DNA of 13,616 nucleotides from Dinochytrium kinnereticum (taxonomy: Eukaryota; Chytridiomycota; Chytridiomycetes; Chytridiales; Chytridiaceae), in NCBI GenBank assembly GCA_027604005.1, contig JADGJT010000517.1, positions 1-13,616 on the forward strand, read 5' to 3'. Below are positions 1-8,700 of this stretch, piece by piece (position 1 is the stretch's first letter; each line of letters begins with the position of its first letter). The translations under genes and the position numbers were made by a program. Under the pieces are notes generated by a model that saw only the letters and a program-made list of their open reading frames with translations, ran no database searches and was not told where the DNA came from.

Positions 1-1
1 T

Positions 2-106
2 GAAGCACTTAAAAAAATAAAAGAGAAGATACACAGCGAGCAAGTGCTCCTGGTCAGGGATGCTCACCCAGTAATGTTGCTTAAGTTGTTACAAGAAGTT
101 CAGTAG
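2..106 (+). CDS. Possible 3' end of an unrecognised protein (partial)
   Basis: The frame is open from the left edge to a TAG at 104-106, giving 34 residues. They look helical and charged: a Lys-rich stretch (KKIKEKIH), then a hydrophobic part ending LLKLLQEVQ. A palindromic AATAAA lies 24 bp after the stop, where a fungal poly(A) signal would be expected, which supports a real gene end. No family is recognised. Chance openness over 105 bases is quite possible, so this is a weak call that depends on sequence left of the window. Confidence 0.35.
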   Translation, partial: EALKKIKEKIHSEQVLLVRDAHPVMLLKLLQEVQ

Positions 107-118
107 CTGAGAGTGTCG

Positions 119-136
119 TTTTATTAGCTAATAAAA
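119..136. terminator. Perfect 18-bp palindrome carrying AATAAA on both strands
   Basis: TTTTATTAGCTAATAAAA is its own reverse complement, so AATAAA occurs at 130-135 on the plus strand and symmetrically on the minus strand. It sits just downstream of the possible stop at 104-106. It could act as a poly(A) signal for transcripts arriving from either side. The symmetry is seen directly; the function is inferred. Confidence 0.45.
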
Positions 137-160
137 GCTTATTATTCTTTTAATCTGTAC

Positions 161-181
161 CCTCTGCTTTTACAGCAGAGG
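161..181. repeat. 8-bp perfect hairpin
   Basis: CCTCTGCT (161-168) and AGCAGAGG (174-181) are reverse complements separated by TTTAC. There is no following T-run, so it does not resemble an intrinsic terminator. Role unknown. Confidence 0.5.
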
Positions 182-208
182 TTCACGCCCCAACCTTCCC
201 CAATATCT

Positions 209-246
209 GTCAAGTCATCAGCCTAACCATTCCGCTGTGACTTGAC
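209..246. repeat. 9-bp inverted repeat
   Basis: GTCAAGTCA (209-217) and TGACTTGAC (238-246) are perfect reverse complements with a 20-nt spacer. Together with the palindrome at 119-136 and the hairpin at 161-181 it forms a cluster of three dyads in about 130 bp. A mobile-element end is one possibility, but no target duplication was seen. Confidence 0.45.
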
Positions 247-553
247 CTAGCTCTCTATCTTTTCCCTTTCTGGCGCACTGTGCCCTTATCTTTTTCTTTT
301 CACTCTTCTTAATTCTCAGCCAACTAACCAACTGCCAAGGTGATTAACGCGTCTCTTTGTCGCGGTGGACGCGTCGACACGTGGGAATAAGTCTAAAGTA
401 GGTACTTACAGTTTTCCCACGCCTTTAGACTTCAACAAGTCCTTCGGGAAACGCAGGCCTGTCTTAACGGTGGCAAAGACACCAAATAAAGAAGAAAAAG
501 AAGAAAACGCCGCAGAGCGCGCCAACGGTGCTAAAAAACCCTCAAACCAAGAA
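247..553. other. No recognised gene
   Basis: The stretch begins pyrimidine-rich (about 240-310) and becomes purine-rich (about 480-560). A short open frame at 365-592 encodes a Lys/Glu-rich, low-complexity sequence without a recognisable domain. I see no convincing gene or RNA here. Confidence 0.4.
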
Positions 554-682
554 CAACGTGGGAGAAACTGTCTTACATGGAAAAACCACTAACGCGAGGG
601 AAAAGGGAACAGAGGACTTAAGTATTCTGGGACGACTCGAACAGCGAATATGTGAGAAACGCTAGATCATCACAAATGCGAC
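554..682 (+). repeat. Diverged direct repeat, copy A
   Basis: This segment matches 825-957 with an offset of about 277 bp, with scattered substitutions and small indels. The best-preserved blocks are GAGGGAAAAGG, GACTTAAGT, GGGACGACTCG (629-639) and GAGAAACGCTAGAT. One frame of copy A is open from about 567 to 656, but an indel between the copies breaks the reading, so it is probably a decayed duplicated fragment. Family unknown. Confidence 0.6.
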
Positions 683-824
683 TCCTGTTTCCATGCTGCC
701 GTGACTGTACCAAACTGTGGCTATTGGGGCCACAGAGTTGATGAATCACAGAAGAATAATATGGTCATAGAACACAAAAAATTACAAGAGGTAATTGATG
801 ATGATGTTATCATACCAAATGATA

Positions 825-957
825 TACGTGAAAAAGCTACTGAACCGTCTTTTACAGAAAACCACTTAAGTGAGGGAAAAGGTGCACAGAAGACTTAAGT
901 GTTTTGGGACGACTCGCCGCAGTGAACATGCGAGAAACGCTAGATTCTCACACGTGC
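825..957 (+). repeat. Diverged direct repeat, copy B
   Basis: Second copy of the segment at 554-682. It shares GAGGGAAAAGG, GACTTAAGT, GGGACGACTCG (906-916) and GAGAAACGCTAGAT, in the same order and orientation. It carries a one-base length difference just after GGGACGACTCG relative to copy A. The age of the duplication is unknown, but the divergence suggests it is not recent. Confidence 0.6.
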
Positions 958-1996
958 TGAAGTTCATGGTAGAGTGTCAGTGTATATGGAGTTTTGGTGT
1001 TGTTTTTAGTTTCCAGTTTTACCCTTCAGTTTTCCTCTTTCTTCTCCCATTTTGGTTGGTTCTTAAATGCCTTTTTTATTACACCTCCCCTTCCAACTTC
1101 TACTCATTGGGGATGTTCTTGCGGCCCTTGGCCAACCCCCTCAAGCTAGCCTGAGCGAGGAGAGCCCTGAGAATGACAGTTAGGGCAAGTTCCATGCCTG
1201 TTATTGTAATGGCAGTTGGCCAGGCTGAGTGCATCCTGGGGTTGGTTGGGTGGGCTGGAGGCGCTTTGGCTCCCAGGGTGGGCTGAGACAGGAAGGCAGT
1301 CGCCAGCATAGCCATGACGTTGGTGACTGAAACTGTTTTGCAGGCCTGTGAAGTTATGAATAACTGTCACCGAAAAGGAACGAGTGCATAATACTTTGTG
1401 CGAGAACATTGCTTCTTGATAATTGGTTATAAAGCGCTGATGACGCGGACATTGTGTATTGGTGATTTAGGAGTGAAGATAGTTGTGTGTATATTATATG
1501 TACGGCGTTTTTTGATTCAAACACTCATATTTTTTGTGACGAATCCCGACAGAGTCTCCCAAGCTCTAATCCTACACTTCCAATGCCAAACGTTGACTCC
1601 GGATCTCGATTACGGTGTGATGAGATGGGGTGTGGTCATGGCTTTAGGTGATCAGTGAACATATGGAATATGGGATTTGATGTGTTGAATCAAAAGTTCA
1701 GAAATAGGAGAGCTGTCTGCCAGGCAGCGAAGAGCCCCAAATCATACCAGGGCGATATTTCGTTTTTTGATCGAAATGTAATAGGTTATGTGGCAAGACC
1801 CGTTTCCTTTGCTTGATCCTTGTCATCTACCTCCATGTCCAGCTTCTCATACTCAGTTGTGGGAATGAGGGATTTTACTCTGGGTTGATACTTTCAAACA
1901 TGGATATCGTCACTCCATCTGAGAACACATTGGTAAGAAACAATCATTACACCCTATCCATGACCTTCGATACGATTTGATCGTAAAAATATTTTA
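958..1996. other. No recognised gene
   Basis: The G-rich plus strand at about 1110-1310 gives a minus-strand open frame at 1100-1315 (71 aa, Ala/Pro/Leu-rich, starting at a Met). It has no recognisable domain, intron signals or start context. The remainder is AT-rich, and the part nearest TCTP is presumably its distal promoter. No RNA gene was recognised. Confidence 0.4.
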
Positions 1997-2033
1997 TTGT
2001 ATAAGAATAACGGTAAAAGAAGGTCTTATACAA
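1997..2033. repeat. 10-bp inverted repeat upstream of TCTP
   Basis: TTGTATAAGA (1997-2006) and TCTTATACAA (2024-2033) are perfect reverse complements with a 17-nt spacer, about 305 bp before the TCTP start codon. It may be a protein-binding dyad or a chance hairpin in AT-rich DNA. Confidence 0.45.
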
Positions 2034-2275
2034 GTTATACTTTTATATTTGAAATACATTATATCTTCTCCACAGATAAACTGCTCGTATGTGCAATAAC
2101 ATCTTATGAATAATCTTTCCTCTCAATGCACATATGATAATGGTCTCACTCAATCGTCTATCCACTTCGACGGGATGTGTCCTATTGCTCTCAACTACTG
2201 GAGTGGGGATGATGCCCAAACATCATGATGATCCTTTGATCCCCTCACCAAGTCTAAAACGTTGCTCAAATTTTC

Positions 2276-2337
2276 ACCCTCCTTTTTTTTTTCTTTCTCT
2301 CACTGCCTCTAAATCCTCCGTTCCAACTCACCTCACA
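2276..2337 (+). promoter_or_regulatory. Pyrimidine-rich core promoter / 5' UTR of TCTP
   Basis: An almost pure C/T tract, including a T run followed by CTTTCTCTC, leads straight into CACCTCACA and the TCTP ATG. CT-rich leaders are common before strongly expressed fungal genes, and TCTP is generally an abundant transcript. In vertebrates TCTP mRNA has a 5' terminal oligopyrimidine tract. Whether this tract plays the same role here is inference. Confidence 0.5.
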
Positions 2338-3357
2338 ATGCTTCTTTACCGCGACGTTATCTCTGGTGAGTCTGCCTGGAGTTGAACCTGGTTAAGCCTC
2401 GCATGGTCGTTTGGATGAGTTCTTGTTCATGAAGCGTGCTCTGGTTTCTTTCAGCTGATCATCCTCTCTGCTCTCTTTGTGATTAACAGGCGACGAGATC
2501 CTCTCGGACGCTTTCAAGATCGTCGAGATCGATGACATTGCGTATGAGGTCAACTGCGAGGTAATATCTGGCCATTCATTGTTGTGGCTTTTGGCCTTAT
2601 CCTTTTACGACATGGGTTCCCCGTTTTATTGTTGCTGACCCAACCATATCTCTTCTCATCCTCTTTCGCTTTTAGATGGTTGTCATCAAGGAGGGCGATG
2701 TTGACATTGGTGGTAACCCCTCTGCTGAGGGTGGTGAGGACGAGCCCCTTGAGGACGGTGCCGTTACCGTCAACAACGTTGTCCACACCTTCCGTCTCCA
2801 GTCCACTGGTTTTGACAAGAAGGGCTACATGACCTACATCAAGGGGTACATGAAGGCTGTCAAGGCCTACCTTGCTGCTAACAACCCCGATCGTATCCCC
2901 ACCTTTGAGAAGAACATCACCCCCTTCGTCAAGAAAATTCTTGAGAACTTCAAGGTTCGTTTACTATTTTATTACGGCCAAAGCCATCTACTATATATTT
3001 TGTTCCTTATTCAAGTTTTTTCTCAAAGCTTCTGGAGTTTTGAGTTTCAACGAAATCCCCATTTTCACCTTGTTCTCTTACAGCTTCTTCGTTCCGACTA
3101 TTAACCACTTTGTAAAGGACTACGAGTTCTACGTTGGTGAGGGCATGAACCCCGACGGTATGGTTGTCCTCCTTAACTACCGTGAGGACGGTACTACCCC
3201 CTACATGGTCCTCTTCAAGGACGGTCTTAAAGCCGAGAAGCTGGTAAGCTGCTCTACCCCTTGTCCACAGCCAAATTTGCTTTGACTTTGCCGTTCTTTT
3301 TGGCCCCTTTTTTGCTCCGAAATACTAATGTTGCCGCTTTCTTCTCTTTCACAGTAA
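2338..3357 (+). CDS. TCTP: Translationally controlled tumour protein (TCTP / p23 family)
   Basis: Five exons: 2338-2365, 2490-2560, 2676-2954, 3118-3243 and 3355-3357, joined by GT/AG introns of 124, 115, 163 and 111 bp. The product is 168 aa, the usual family length. It opens [12 protein letters not shown] with the conserved Glu12. It carries the first family signature around residues 44-52 (IGGNPSAEG), the helical hairpin region with [11 protein letters not shown], and the second signature around 129-148 (EFYVGEG...NYREDG), ending [14 protein letters not shown] is a small cytosolic, ribosome- and microtubule-associated, Mss4-like fold protein tied to growth and stress responses. The start fits the family exactly, although the frame is open upstream to 2134. 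The last intron separates the final Leu codon from the TAA, so exon 5 contributes only the stop. Identification is very secure; the exon 4 acceptor (3117) is set by protein continuity, because the upstream TTACAG (3078-3083) would give an early stop. Confidence 0.96.
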
Positions 3358-3596
3358 ATGCCTCTTCTTAAGCTCCACCTGGCATGATGCACTGGTTCCC
3401 TTCCTTGCCATATTCGGGAAATCAACTGCATGCCAGAAGTTGCCCCCCTTTTTTGAATCTCTCTTTTTGTTTTGTTCTTTTTTGTTTGGAGGACTTAATC
3501 CCTCTTGTTTTCGTTTGTTCTCGTCGTCTAATGAGCTGGATGGATGTTTCACCCCTCATGGCTGTATTGATTGCGTGTAGTGTCTCGTGCTAGTGT

Positions 3597-3602
3597 AATA
3601 AA
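3597..3602 (+). terminator. AATAAA poly(A) signal of TCTP
   Basis: AATAAA lies 240 bp after the TCTP stop, following a T-rich 3' UTR. It is the first canonical hexamer downstream on this strand and a reasonable 3' end for the transcript. Confidence 0.5.
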
Positions 3603-4280
3603 CATGAGCGTGAAGCGTGGAAAAGAGAAAGTGCCTGCATTGAATGCTATGCACCAATAGTATGGATAATGCTGAAGCCCAGACGCGTTGATGTCGCCTA
3701 AGTATCTGTTGGGGGTGAGGTGATTGTTGCTGAATCAGGTGCAGTCCAATACAGCAAAAGAGGTATAAACCTATTTTATTAACTTTTGGCACAAGCTGGG
3801 CACAAGCACATTTCCACGTCCCGTAGAATCTTTCGCTGACTACTAGCTGAGCTACCAAACAGCGAGTCGTCCCGTAGTTATCCATGCTCAAGGGAATCCC
3901 CATCACCTCTCATCCGTCGACGCAGATGGCTTGGAAATAGCTCCGAACAGAGACGGCCAAGGGACCCGAGATCCGAGCGGTAGGAGAGGAGGAGATACCT
4001 ACGCCGTCGGACCGGACAGAACCCGAGATTCCTCCCTCTCGCGATGCCCACAGCTACATGAACACCTGGAGACTCGCGTGGTCCAAATGGTGGCGATATG
4101 AGGCACGACCGATGGATGGATCCCATCAATTGTCTCCTCCACCACGACCCCGTTGGTGGGCGGTAGTTCGCAATTCATGGCTGTTCGAGACAGTGGCCGA
4201 AATCTCCCCGATCCAGGATCCCGATCGCCTTACCCACGCGCCGAGATCCCGGTCGGAGGCCGATTGAAATATCTCTAACA
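3603..4280. other. Intergenic, no recognised gene
   Basis: Short open frames occur on both strands (minus 3878-4129, plus 4058-4267), Arg/Pro-rich and without recognisable domains; they look like by-products of the higher GC content at about 3890-4270. On the minus strand, GGTAGCTCAGCTAGTAG (3843-3859) looks like a tRNA A box, but no B box or cloverleaf follows. Confidence 0.4.
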
Positions 4281-4679
4281 GGAGTCGGTGTGGTTGGGGC
4301 AGATGCCAAACCCATCCGCACTTTGAAGGAAAGGCTTCACTTCAGCTAGGAGAACCCCACGTCAGGATCCCCGGTTCCTCAAGTCACGTCCGATGAGCGC
4401 GGAGGCAAAGCATGTCGCAAAGAATTATTTCCGCGACATCACCGCAAAGATTACCACTTCTGGGAAACCAATCCGTTGGACCAACCAGTTGGCAGGACTA
4501 TCCATGCAAATTCCTCACGCAACTTCGGCTGGAAGGGGGTGGACACCTTCATAGTCGAATTGGTGAGCGATGCACAGAAGCTTTGCTGGACTCGTATTTC
4601 CCCGACATCCCTCCCTCGGACATCAGGCAGCGGTTCGATTCGGGACTCTGAGACCTTTGATATCGAACAACATACTTGA
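4281..4679 (+). other. Mostly open, possibly decayed coding stretch
   Basis: One plus-strand frame is open across almost the whole stretch, interrupted by a single TAG near 4349, with the longest uninterrupted part running to TGA at 4677-4679. It includes FWETNPLDQPVG and NFGWKGVDTFIVELVSDAQ-like wording that reads more like protein than noise. No family is recognised, a neighbouring frame is also open, and no splice signals make a coherent gene. It could be a relic or chance. Confidence 0.2.
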
Positions 4680-5487
4680 GGCCATTGCGCAGGATGGGTC
4701 CTCCAACATCACACAACCGATGCTTATGAATCGAGCATGGCCAGACACCTCACACTAAACGTGATATTGAAACCGAAGTGTTGTGAGCCCAAATCTCCCG
4801 CAACATAACCTTGAACTCCACGCGGACACCCTAGATGAACGGTTGGACGTCCCCTACCTACCTTACTTGTCTGTAAGACTCGACCTTCTCCCCATCAAAC
4901 TGCTCGGAGGAGTTCCGCTACGGCATCCATACTGTAGAAGGCCTAACCATCCTACCCACCTCTATAAAGTACGTTGTGGAAACCCAGATCTGCTGGTGCG
5001 TATGACCAACCGTGCTTGCCTCAACCACTCGACTCGATTTATCCATCAATAACAAAAAGGAAAGATAAACATTGGAATGAACCAACAGCAACGTGAAATG
5101 CAAAATAAAACACTCCTTTCCCTCCTTCACCTCTTCTTCATCCGCAACACGCTGCACCAACACGCCAGTTTTTTTCCCTAATTCCGACGTTTGCACCAGA
5201 AGGCTTTCGATGGTGGAGGGGAAAAAAAGCACGTTCTATATCACTGATAGAGGCCGTGTCTTGACGCGGTCGTTGAACAAACTTGGCCAGTTCGTCGTTG
5301 CGTAAAGGGTGATGATGGAGGTGGTTGAAGGAAATATTGGCCTGAGGACATAAAATAATACTTAAATTAGAAAACAGTAGAAACGTACAGACAGTTGAAA
5401 CCGATAAAGGCCCTTCCTTAATTAACTTTCTACTGAGAAAACAGTTTTTTTGAGTACAGCGTTCACGTTGAGACAGCCGCTGCTGTG
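4680..5487. other. Intergenic, no recognised gene
   Basis: Contains only short frames (plus 4783-5052, minus 4918-5232) with no domain. The last part, about 5050-5480, becomes A-rich and then GC-rich toward the next gene and probably contains its distal promoter. Confidence 0.4.
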
Positions 5488-5508
5488 ATTGGGCATCTCC
5501 GGCACGTG
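5488..5508. promoter_or_regulatory. Inverted CCAAT box and CACGTG E-box upstream of the TUTase gene
   Basis: ATTGG (5488-5492, CCAAT on the minus strand) and the palindrome CACGTG (5503-5508) are 10 bp apart, about 290 bp before the start codon at 5797. Such sites are bound by HAP/NF-Y and bHLH factors in fungi. Both motifs are short, so function is only suggested. Confidence 0.3.
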
Positions 5509-5760
5509 CGAGTCGCTTTTGCGGAGATGGCAGAAGCGCTTTTCACGCTTATCACACTGAGGGTGGGACAATTCCAGCTGCACGTCCAACAACGCAACCC
5601 AGCGACGACCATTGAGCCCCAACGACACCCACCACGACGACGACGACGTGCTACTCGGCGGATAGGCGACTGCCGATTCCCCTGACGCTGTCCTGGCGGT
5701 CCCTCCTCTCTGTCTGCGTGCGACGAGGCTGCTGCTGGGTGCTGAAGAAAAGATATCATA

Positions 5761-5789
5761 CACACACACACAGCTGCTCCTGCTGCTGC
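5761..5789 (+). repeat. CA and CTG microsatellite in the 5' leader
   Basis: A (CA)6 run at 5761-5772 is followed by GCTGCTCCTGCTGCTGCT-type triplets up to 5790, directly before the proposed start at 5797. Length variation here would change the leader but not the protein, because an in-frame TGA at 5743-5745 lies upstream. Confidence 0.6.
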
Positions 5790-5796
5790 TAATCCG

Positions 5797-8700
5797 ATGA
5801 CCGCATCACTCCGTGAGAGGATCGATGATGGCGATGAAGGTGCTCGTCTCCTTTTGAAGGATGAGAGTTCGGTAGCGATGGGATGCGAAAGGGTGGAGGC
5901 GCAGGAACCTGATACTGAGAGGACGCTTACGCCATGGAGACGGTCCTCTTCGTCCTCTGACCTCTTCCGCGCCTTCACCCTGTCCCTTCAGGACACAAGA
6001 AGCAGCAAACCACTCTTATCGCCTGTTTTGGCTGAGACGCAGAGAGAATTTCCGTTCAAGCATCAACACACGAACGCCTTACTGCCATCCCTGAACCCTG
6101 GCGGTTACCAAGAAGCAACTTGGACGGCATCGGTCACCTCAGTCAAACCGACCGCATCAAAAAGCGACCCCCCTGTCTTAGCCGATGCGGCAACAACAGG
6201 AGGTAACCGAAGGAGAACCGTGTCGTCGCCAATCAGCACATTGGAAATGAACCCCAGAGCTGCTGCCAAAGTCGGTGAAGATCTCCTGGGTCCAAGATTG
6301 CCGTCCTGTTCCCGCGATAACGGAGGAAAGGAGTTCATCTGCGCAAAAATGCCTTCGAGAGAGGGTGCTGCTGCTTCGGCTTCTGCGTTGGCGGGTGGTT
6401 TGTGGAGGGAGGAGATGAGCCCTATCTTTCAGTTTGAGGATGAGACGGGGGAGATGGTGAGGATGAGAGAGAGCGCTGGTGGGGTCCAGAGGCTGGCTGG
6501 ATCTTTTGAAACGGTAGATGTTTGTTCTTATTTCTTTCATCGTTCTCCTTGGCGCTGTGTTCGATGGATTGAATGTGAGTTTGCTAAGATTCTTTACCAA
6601 CGTCCTACCCCGCCCACAAAAAAAAACAAACGAAACAAAGCAGGATACATCACGGACTGCCCGGACGCAACATCGCATCGGCAGAGCATCACCACCTGTC
6701 TCGTCCCCACCAAAACAATTGCAAGCATCGGACGGCAGCCCCACGCATTCCAACTCCTCTCAATTGTGGGGAGGCAAGAGCGTTTCTCCCGCTCTCAATG
6801 ACTCCATCGGAATCCATGACACACCCTCCACAGCCTTCACTTCTGGGTACTCTTCCAGCGGGGGGCTTGCCACAGCATTTAAGGCCGACCTTTCGACCGT
6901 TTCACCTCTCTCGTTTACTTCATCGGCGTCCACTTTTCATATTCCTGAAGGCGAGCATGATGCGGAGGGAGTTATTGAGATGGAGATCACCAGGTTGCTT
7001 TCCTCCCCTCAACAGCTTCCGAGGTCATCGAAACAACGTGGAAATGCAGAGCAGCCAGATTCATCTACTTCAAAAGGTGCTGCCACTTCACCGGATAGAC
7101 CCGCTGCATCGTTTTCCCATGATCAAATCCATCGGTATGAAAAGAACAGGTCGGCTCCTGAACCCTTTACTCTGTCGGCCACTGCAGCAGAGTACCTCCC
7201 GCCTCCCGCACCTGTAACCAAAATGCGAGGCAGCTGTGAGGCACGAGGAGATTTGGAAGCCTTAGGACGTCGTGCCTCGTTTCAGCATGTTCAAATTGCG
7301 TCTACGATCTCTCCCCGCCTATCGCCAGTTCAAAGTTCGGGAAGCGATCATTTGGGTTATCTCAATAATGCAACGTCTGTTCCGTCTCCAAGGTTAAACG
7401 CGGCGTATTCGTCATCTTCGACCATTCCTGCTCCGTCTGAGACTAGACAGAGCCCTATGGGGATGATGTTTAGGTCGAAACCTATGTTCGAGTCTTTATC
7501 TCCACTTACTATACCGACCTCCGAGAGCATGCGGAACATTTGGGGAGCCCCCGATCTGACGCTAGCGCCATCGGCATTTCCAGTTGGCATTGGTTCTACC
7601 AGTTTCCCCGTGAGTGGGAACGGTGGCGCGGTTGGTCGGGTTCCAAGCACGCCGTCCATGAATGTGAACGGTGGATATCGGTTGACGAGGACCGGCCATT
7701 CTGCATCTATGGGAGCAATTCATGGAAACCTTCATAATGGGTTGGGATCCACACATCATTCGGAGTTGGAGGCCACATTTCCGTCAAAGCTTCTTTTCAG
7801 CGGAATGGATAATGGAGAGGGGAAGCGCGGCCCTATGCGGGAGTTTAAGGACTCTTTTGCTTCGATGTCTGTTGATCCAGGGTTAGGCATGCTTGGAGGT
7901 GGTCACTACATGGGTGGAATGGAGCTTGGGAATCACCGATCCGGGAATCACCGACAGATGTCCACGGATGGAATGTACTTCCAAGCTCGCCTTCCACCAA
8001 TGCTTCCACCTCCTGTTCTTCCTCCTCCTAGTAACTCGAATCACCACCGCTACATTCTTTATGATGATTTCTCGGAGCCCCCCACCGCAAGCGTCCTGGA
8101 TGGACCTGCGTTGTACCGAAATCTCAGCGGTGGCGACCTCGCAACAGTCTTCTCCTCCTCCTCCTCTACCTCCTCCACAACGGCTCGCTACAACTCCTCA
8201 ACCCAAGCAAGTCCTCTAGGAGTCTTCACTCCTAAGGGAATGGGTCAACCGTACCCCTCCTTCTCACCTCAACAACTCCCAATGCATTCACCGTCGTATA
8301 GTGGGAATTTTCCGACTGGTCCGGATCAGGATTTACCGATTGTGAGGGAGATTCAAACGAGTAAACTGAGGGTGGATGAGAGCCGACTTACTAGAGATTA
8401 TTTTGGGTGTTTGACTAGGGAGGCTTTGGAAATTATTGCGGAGGTTACGCCAGGCGTTGAGGAGATTAGGATGAGGGAGGGGGTATTTGGTGTTGTGCAG
8501 GAGATTGTGGGGAGGGTATTTGCTCGAAAGCTTGCCTTTTTCTTTTTTCTTTTTGGGGGGTAGGGTTGCGAACTTACAAGGATGGTTAGTACTTGGTTGT
8601 TGACTTACGTATTTTTTTGTTTGTTGGGTATTTCCTTTAGGTGCCACACTTCATAACTTTGGTTCGACTGCGAACGGATTTTCCTTAACGAATTCAGGTT

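Noticed and set aside
2134..2337. In-frame N-terminal extension of TCTP by 68 residues
   Set aside because: The frame is open back to an ATG at 2134, but TCTP proteins start at MLLY or similar, and the extension translates the pyrimidine-rich leader into low-complexity Phe/Ser sequence.
3843..3859. tRNA gene or tRNA-derived SINE on the minus strand
   Set aside because: Only an A-box-like GGTAGCTCAGCTAGTAG is present; there is no B box, anticodon arm or acceptor pairing at the right distance.
4632..4644. tRNA B-box-like GGTTCGATTC on the plus strand
   Set aside because: No A box or cloverleaf can be formed with the preceding 70 bases.
5238..5255. Resemblance to the bacterial tet operator core (TATCACTGATAGAG)
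   Set aside because: A short palindrome match in what is evidently fungal intergenic DNA, with no TetR-like gene; taken as coincidence.
5463..5978. 171-aa minus-strand open frame
   Set aside because: Arg/Ser/Ala-rich shadow of the GC-rich leader and first exon of the TUTase gene; no domain.
6178..6753. 191-aa minus-strand open frame
   Set aside because: Lies antisense to exons 1-2 of the TUTase gene, including its first intron, and has no recognisable content.
8490..8640. Single intron from donor GTGTTG (8490) joining TUTase exon 2 to ATLHNFGS
   Set aside because: It is in frame but removes the conserved helix VVQEIVGR that Cid1 relatives have before the GS motif, leaving too short a spacer.
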